A DNA stretch of 64,000 bases from Hydractinia symbiolongicarpus (lineage: Eukaryota > Cnidaria > Hydrozoa > Anthoathecata > Hydractiniidae), in assembly GCF_029227915.1 (NCBI RefSeq), contig NC_079886.1, forward strand, positions 19,196,501-19,260,500, in the 5' to 3' direction. The notes beneath the pieces are model-generated. The model ran no database searches. It had not been told where the DNA came from and was given only the letters and a program-made list of their open reading frames with translations. Positions 59,266 to 64,000 of the stretch are shown piece after piece. Each line of letters starts with the position of its first letter. Positions within the stretch are counted from its first letter, which is position 1. The translations under genes and the position numbers were made by a program.

Positions 59266-61033
59266 TAGTCGATAAGGCCCGTGGAAAAATCCACTTAGGA
59301 AGGATAACAGAGAAAAACAACCGTCATTTAAAGTTTGCTGACTAGCTCCCAGGTGGTCCCTAGTTACCCACGCAGGAGATGACGTCAATTATTTCCACCC
59401 GTTTCCAAGTTATTTAGCCTTAAATTTAAAAGTGCAATGCAATGGCTTCACTAATCTTAATATACTCTCCTTTGACGTCAATATTGCTTAACGCCAAAGT
59501 TTGGTAATGTACAGAACAAATTTATAGGCGATGTTTTATAGACTTTATCATAGAAATTTTATCCACTTTGCAAAAGTGACAGACAGACAGAATTAGCATA
59601 TTATTATTATTATTATTATTTTATCATATAAATTCAGACTTTCACTTTGACTAGACAGCTTTCCACAATGTATCAAATCATGTGCATTGAAAACAATTAA
59701 CTCACTGGCAGGGTGACGTTCTTAATGTAGCAAATATCTTCCTCGGGGTTCATTTCTTCCTTTTCACCAATAACATGACCAGCAGGATCTAGCTGAATTG
59801 ACAACCCTCTTCCTATGAAAGGAAAATGTTTGAGTTGTATAATTAGTATAACAAATTTCATGTGTGCACGTGTGTTTACAAGCTGTTCAGATGCTTCGAA
59901 CAACTATACACAGCCTACAAGGTACAGCGAAAGTTGGTATATATGCCAAGATTTTGAACCTTTTACATCCTGTCTATAAATTGTTTAAAAATACAAAGAA
60001 ATACCCCAAACTTACATGATAAGCAGAAGAACAATTTACATAAGGCATATTGATTCATGTTACACTATAAATCTTATTGTTATGAATTATAAAATGAGTC
60101 AGAATTTGTAATACATTCTTGAAATAAAATGTACCTAAACCATAACAATCTAGATGTAAGCTATCACACAAACATGTCCATTTTCTCAAATAATATTCTA
60201 TCAAGTTGTGTTTTACAAAGTTAGGAATAAGTTTGGAGTTAGAAAACTGCGACACAGTATTCTGTAGAGGCAATATAAAGTCTTAATTTGTCTTTTTTTT
60301 CAAATTGACTGTTACAAGACTGTGTCGTCTAGTAACAATGCTGTTATTTATCATTTAAGATATTTTGAAAATCATCAATTATAGTTTGATCATTACACTG
60401 TTTTATCTTAGAGGAAAGCTTGTTTATCATGTCAGGCATAGGTTTTTGATAAGAACTATCATCATTTTACGTTAATATTGTTATTCTTCATTGACATTTA
60501 TACGAAAGTTACTTAGTTATATCTTAAAAATGGATGTAGACACCCTGAAACTTATTCCTGGTTTTGTTTTTTCCAAATTTTGTGCATTTCCTGTTTTCTG
60601 TTGGAGTCAAAAATGTTTGGAGAGTTCATTTAAATTTGTTTTTAGTCGTCATCTTTTGCCTTATTTTTTAGATGCAATTTTACACAAAGCCATGACTTTT
60701 TAGCTTTCTTTTGATGTTATAAAGACATTAGGAATTCCAAAAATAGTATTCTTCAGTTTATACCATTTCTCAACATAGAACATAAATCACCCAAAATCAC
60801 CCCCATTCATTTTAAAGATCTGCAAAGTCGCTGAGTACTGAAATTGATTTGCTTATTGTGATTTGCATTCAATACCCTTATTTCTGATTTGGTCAGAAGA
60901 AAGAAGTGTAAAAAAAGAAAAAAGAAAAAGAAACAAACAAAGCAATAAAAAAATACTATACATATATACCTAAGGATAGGCCAAACGTTAATCCAGGAAG
61001 TCCTGCAGATAAAAATGGCTGTGGAGCAGACAT
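47971..61033 (-). CDS. C2-domain protein resembling C2CD6/CATSPERT (CatSper tau)
   Basis: Fifteen exons on the minus strand: 61,033-60,970; 59,812-59,706; 58,383-58,204; 57,361-57,221; 56,312-56,265; 54,875-54,807; 54,216-54,125; 54,071-54,000; 52,561-52,464; 50,885-50,831; 50,133-50,046; 49,535-49,412; 49,177-49,128; 48,507-48,480; 48,062-47,971. All borders are GT-AG, phases agree throughout, and the sum is 1,308 nt = 435 aa plus stop. Residues about 57-205 form a C2-like beta-sandwich (TGMLVIHLYGLHEL; VLFNEIKMLPF; NKIIVLVYACS; then IEFECCVTYGAFGYGQSYQL). The YG-FGYG-S-QLK signature and the strand order resemble vertebrate C2CD6, the subunit that helps target the CatSper calcium channel to the sperm flagellum. 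Few loop aspartates remain, so calcium binding is unlikely. The rest is charged and low in hydrophobics, ending KLFARRRQSSAPSSK. The start is supported by an in-frame TAA 12 nt upstream. A TTTTTTTTTAG just before suggests a separate 5' UTR exon. The structure is high confidence; the ortholog call is moderate. Confidence 0.8.
50675..50705. repeat. Poly-G tract in an intron
   Basis: A run of about 18 G followed by TGGGTG, in the intron between exons 10 and 11 of the C2CD6-like gene. A possible G-quadruplex, or assembly noise. Confidence 0.7.
51212..51490 (+). CDS. Small two-helix membrane or secreted ORF nested in an intron
   Basis: Intact 92-aa ORF with a signal-like N-terminus (MKTILFLLSAFMYTHFCMANG), a hydrophobic segment (FISLVFVLPWLLSWWIM) and a second one (HLLDMAITLILLTLPTYLV). 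It lies antisense in the intron between exons 9 and 10 of the C2CD6-like gene. The second half is repeated, broken by a stop, at about 33,325-33,475. It may be the surviving part of a duplicated gene or of a transposon; function unknown. Confidence 0.4.
   Translation: MKTILFLLSAFMYTHFCMANGNPILHKLISKDITISRFISLVFVLPWLLSWWIMNMKNISPENEVVHLLDMAITLILLTLPTYLVRHFKNNF
51325..52125 (+). repeat. Copy 2 of the 0.8-kb duplicated segment
   Basis: Partner of 33,295-34,110. Includes the ORF end, the reverse-oriented MITE family 2 fragment (51,545-51,775) and a second conserved reading frame that ends QYSNMNLPQVDNSFSTQGG at 51,958. Confidence 0.7.
53106..53147. repeat. (GACA)n(GGCA)n microsatellite
   Basis: About five GACA units run into five GGCA units, next to the Helitron-like elements. 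Confidence 0.9.
53185..53293 (-). mobile_element. Helitron-like element, short copy
   Basis: Read on the minus strand it starts TCTCTATTATAG at 53,293. It ends with the cccgtgga...-type stem remnant, then CTAG at 53,185 with a following T. It abuts the next element without spacer. Confidence 0.55.
53294..53947 (-). mobile_element. Helitron-like element, 654 bp, with both ends
   Basis: On the minus strand it begins TCTCTTATAATAATACAG (53,947) preceded by A. It ends with the hairpin gtggattttt-ccac followed by gggctttatcga and CTAG (53,294) followed by T. The 5' TC, the 3' hairpin plus CTRR and the A/T insertion site are the Helitron hallmarks. The interior ORF at 53,476-53,700 is not a RepHel protein, so the element is non-autonomous. 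It lies in the intron between exons 8 and 9 of the C2CD6-like gene. Confidence 0.72.
54072..54124 (-). other. 53-nt micro-intron between exons 7 and 8
   Basis: GTATGT donor and TAAACAG acceptor. Reading through would meet a stop within a few codons, and a shorter 22-nt alternative does not keep the phase. It is by far the shortest intron of this gene. Confidence 0.55.
55300..55848. mobile_element. MITE made of TTCGCGAA-type repeats
   Basis: Ends are inverted repeats (ctacttaaatgggattaa and its counterpart ttaatccctttaaagtag). Both halves hold serial copies of ttcgcgagga(c/t)t(t)aatttcgcgaa, an island of CpG-rich sequence in an A+T-rich region. No target duplication could be fixed. Located in the intron between exons 5 and 6 of the C2CD6-like gene. 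Confidence 0.65.
57755..57860 (-). repeat. SINE-like fragment
   Basis: Contains ggatcgaatcc (box-B-like, minus strand) and the block shared with 211-265. Lies in the intron between exons 3 and 4 of the C2CD6-like gene. Confidence 0.5.
59203..59263. repeat. (ATT)n microsatellite
   Basis: About 20 copies of ATT directly against the 3' end of a Helitron-like element. Confidence 0.9.
59265..59605 (-). mobile_element. Helitron-like element, third copy
   Basis: CTAG at 59,265-59,268 on the minus strand is preceded by the cccgtgga hairpin remnant (actagtcgataaggcccgtg on +). The internal ggtggtccctagttac block is shared with 53,294-53,947. The 5' end near 59,605 merges into a second ATT run and is not fixed. 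Confidence 0.6.
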
Positions 61034-61486
61034 TAAATTGATTTTTTATATCTAAAAAAAAATTAACAGATTGTCAATGTACACAAGATGATAGTTCAGA
61101 AGCTTAAAAATTGGCCTTACCCAGAAAAAAATAGTATCAAGCTAAAACTTGGCAAACTGAACCAAGATGATACCTAAAGTCTCCAAAAAAGCCTCATGAA
61201 TCTGACATGGGGAAACTCGATTTTTCGACCCCAATCCAAAATGGAGGACTGGAGTCGTAGGGCACATTTTTTAAATCACTCAAATTTACACGTTTTATAA
61301 CTTGTTAGTAAGATAATTTAAATCTGAATCGATTTTAAGTAAGAACTATATGCCTTGAAAATGACCTATTTCAAGTTATGAGCTATTATGTGCATCTAAT
61401 CTGAAATTTCTGGTATTTATGGAGAATAATTATTTGTAAAATTTTACATCAAATATATATTTTCTGCATAAATAAATTTCAAATCT

Positions 61487-62627
61487 TTATTCAAACAGGT
61501 CAAATACATTTCTGTTATCTAATTCGTCATCTGATGATTCTACATTTTCCATTACCTGAAATTGAAAGACAAAAATGTACAATATTATGATTTGATTTAT
61601 CACTGAAATACTTTACACATATTGTGCTTTATTTATCACTCTTTTCACATAAGCAAAATATGGAGCCTCTACATTAATGGAATCATTTGTTGCAACAACT
61701 TAATTAATAATACTTTGATTATAGTTAGTCTCTGTGTTAAGCGACTAACTATAATCAAAGTATTATTAATTTAATATTCCATAAGAATATATATACTTAC
61801 TTCGCGATTATTACATTCTTCACCACGAAATCCACCACATCTAGCTACATAATTTAAACCATGCTTTCCGCAGGTTCAGAGATTCGAACCACATTGATTT
61901 TTTGAAGATTATTTACATTTACAACGTACAATTTTTAATAAATATTCAGGTGCCACTTCATTATCAGTTTCAGTTGGAACCAATGTGTTATTCTTGAACT
62001 GCCAGCCCAAATCTTCTGGTTTTAACTGAAATTATATATAGCTTTATCATCAAGCAACAAAGCTCTTCTCAAAGCTGGTTTGTCTAGTTTGCGCATAAGA
62101 CCACCTTTAAACAAAGACATAGGATCTGAACTCATGTCATAAGGAAAATACTGTTCCATATCTCTTTGTGCAACAGCTGCAAGTCTTGTAAAGAGAATGG
62201 TTGGACTCATACAAATTGATTTCTTCTCAATCTTAACAGCATTAAAATATTATGTACAGGGAGAGTCATAACTTTTTTAACCGTTTCTCTCTCTCTCTCC
62301 GTTTGTATTCAGCATTTTGACTACACAGAAAGCAATGCAACTTCCAGCTAAAAGATGCTCCCATAGACGACCTCAATCTTTTGGATGGCACAGTTCTGGA
62401 AGAACGTTTTCTTTTATTTGTGAATCTTCTACGGCAATTATGATGAACAAAGATGGTATTTTTTAATCTTTCCATTCCTTTTAATTTGTCATCTAGTTCT
62501 ATCATGTTGTCTTCACCACTTATTTTGATTAACGTTGCTAAGCCTTTCTCGTATACTACAGTTGATGGTAAGCTATCTGTAAAACCACTGTTGCATATGA
62601 CACAACTCTGATTGGCATTCCATCTAA
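61487..62627 (-). pseudogene. Broken zinc-binding/CXC-domain gene inside the transposon
   Basis: From a TTTTTAG acceptor at about 62,628 the frame reads a CVIC motif, then TLIKISGEDNMIELDDKL, VHHNCRRRFTNKRKRS, and FSWKLHCFLCS, a paired-cysteine cluster. It breaks at an (AG)n tract near 62,290. The next piece (TILFTRLAAVAQRDMEQYFP, then DPMSLFKGGLMRK, 62,210-62,022) follows in another frame. Then come LKPEDLGWQFKNNTLVPTE, LLKIVRCKCK and a cysteine-rich CXC/tesmin-like stretch (YVARCGGFRGEECNNRE) with two in-frame stops. A last exon of 69 nt (61,555-61,487, ending NRNVFDLFE) joins in phase. This family of N-terminal CxxC/HxxC plus C-terminal CXC proteins is common in cnidarian repeats. Function unknown; the copy is dead. 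Confidence 0.7.
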
Positions 62628-63008
62628 AAATGATTATAGCAAACTTTCAAAGAAATGGATATACAACAAGGAATGGAAAGATTGCAGTAAAAATAATACC
62701 AATGCGCAAATATGAGAAACAGCAAGTTGTGAAATAAAAAAAAAAAATGTATATAACTTACTATACTTAGTTCTGATACTTGTTTATAACAATACCAATA
62801 TTGCAATACTAATCCCAAACACTTATTAATAGTATTTTGTTATATTTTTCTCAAAAAAGATCATAACCATCATCAAAACAAATGTTTTCATCAACAATAC
62901 ATCTTGTTTAATGTTTTTTTTAAAAATTGTTGTAAAATTCGAATAGAATTCTTTTAATAATTTTCCTATGCAATGCAATGACATCACTCATAAAAGAGAA
63001 ATAAAAAT

Positions 63009-63165
63009 GCACTTTAGATACATTTAGAACCTAACAATCTTTTCAAAAATGCATTTTAAGTACATTTAGAACTTAATAATCTTTTCAAAAATGCATTTTA
63101 AGTACATTTAGAACTTAACAATCTTTTCAAAAATGCATTTTAAATGCATTTAGGACTTTTAACTT
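63009..63165. repeat. 42-bp tandem repeat
   Basis: Three full units and a partial one (starting 63,009, 63,051, 63,093 and 63,135) of gcattttaagtacatttaga, then acttaataatcttttcaaaaat. Confidence 0.9.
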
Positions 63166-63489
63166 GATTTGAAAACATGAAAACTCCCCAGGCATGGAGA
63201 ACAGCTTATCATCTCAGGCAGGTTTTAAGCCCATAACTTGAAATAGGTTCATTTTCTAGGCATAGTTCTTACTTAAATCAATTTAAATTATCTTTCCAAC
63301 GAGCTATGAAACGTGTAATTTGAGTGTTAAAAAAATTTGCCCTATGACCCTAGTCCGCTATTTTGGATTAAAGTCGAAAAAAATCGGGTTTTCCCATGTC
63401 AGATTTGTGGGGTTTTTTTTTGGTGATTCTAGGTAACATCCTGGTTCAGTATGCCAATTTTTAACTTGATACTATTTTTTTCTGGGTTA

Positions 63490-64000
63490 AAGCATTTAAT
63501 GACTGGACTATGAACGTTAAATCAAGCTTTTTTATAAAAGGGATACATACACCTATAACTGTACAAGCTGTGCTGTTAACCAGAAACAAAATAGGCAATA
63601 CTAAACCATGCAATTACCCCCACCAACCACCTTCAATCAGCCGCCAGTGACCAATCATTTTTAATTTCACGTAATTTCCATAGCATACCAGATAGTTTTT
63701 GGCTGACTTATTTCAAACTTTGACAAACATCACACACTGCTTACAAAAATGGTGTCCTTTTCACATTACAGTACAGTCTGAATGTAATCTACCGCGTACA
63801 CGCTAATATCACACCTTTGCATGGAGGACGGCAGTCGTTTATCTTTTGTTATAATTAAATCCCTTAAGGGTTTTGCTAGTTTATATTTGCGTGTTAAAAA
63901 AAATTCCCTTGCGGAAAAATATCGGAGCAACTATATTTCTTGTTATAACGAGATGCATTGTGTAAATGTATTGATAAGCTATTTCCTTAAGTATTAGTGT
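63490..64000. other. Intergenic, no gene seen
   Basis: Sequence upstream of the transposon. No ORF or RNA gene recognised before the window ends. Confidence 0.5.

Larger units (their letters stand above)
61120..63486. mobile_element. DNA transposon with about 265-bp terminal inverted repeats
   Basis: 61,120-61,384 and 63,222-63,486 are reverse complements with few differences. Both outer ends read CCCAGAAAAAAATAGTATCA. A TTA lies on both sides (61,117-61,119 and 63,487-63,489). Total 2,367 bp. Inside are a broken CXC-domain gene (61,487-62,627, -) and a 42-bp tandem repeat. A 3-bp TTA duplication suggests PIF/Harbinger or an unassigned superfamily; no DDE transposase was recognised. Confidence 0.75.

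Overview
The window looks like nuclear DNA of a cnidarian, most likely a hydrozoan. It is strongly A+T-rich, its genes are split by GT-AG introns, it carries many decayed transposons, and its recognisable proteins include a DEG/ENaC channel and hedgehog-type signalling domains. Nothing suggests a bacterium, plasmid or virus. All identifications come from reading the sequence; no database was searched.

Layout. (1) 1.0-2.4 kb, + strand: an apparently intact, uninterrupted DEG/ENaC sodium-channel gene of 479 aa. (2) 5.2-24.2 kb: an old, diverged inverted duplication of several kilobases. Each arm carries a copy of a hedgehog-like gene. The copy in the left arm is dead; the one in the right arm is intact. 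Between the arms lie a decayed non-LTR retrotransposon and a TTAA-flanked MITE. (3) 16.7-35.5 kb: three intact two-exon genes (two on -, one on +) encoding secreted proteins of 186-187 aa. Each is a signal peptide plus a hedgehog N-terminal signalling domain, with no Hint/Hog autoprocessing domain. The intron sits exactly where intron 1 of bilaterian hedgehog genes sits, and the zinc ligands (His, Asp, His) are kept. With the pseudogene this makes a local family of four, and I consider it the most interesting content of the window. (4) 27.3-29.2 kb: a decayed pogo/Tigger-like DNA transposon next to a HIRAN-like ORF. (5) 36-43.5 kb: gene-poor, with a SINE-like copy, a 100-bp-period minisatellite and dispersed repeats. 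(6) 43.6-44.8 kb, + strand: a three-exon gene for an unrecognised small secreted protein, with a hammerhead-ribozyme-like motif in its second intron. (7) 48.0-61.0 kb, - strand: a 15-exon, 435-aa gene whose C2-type region resembles C2CD6/CATSPERT (CatSper tau). All fifteen exons join in frame. Its introns hold Helitron-like elements, MITEs, a SINE-like fragment and a small membrane-protein ORF. (8) 61.1-63.5 kb: a transposon with terminal inverted repeats of about 265 bp and a broken CXC-domain gene, ending about 90 bp upstream of the C2CD6-like start codon.

The genes do not form an operon-like unit. The only clear functional grouping is the hedgehog-like family. Its members share the same exon structure, similar lengths and a TATAAATA box 80-105 bp upstream of the start, which suggests recent local duplication and similar regulation.
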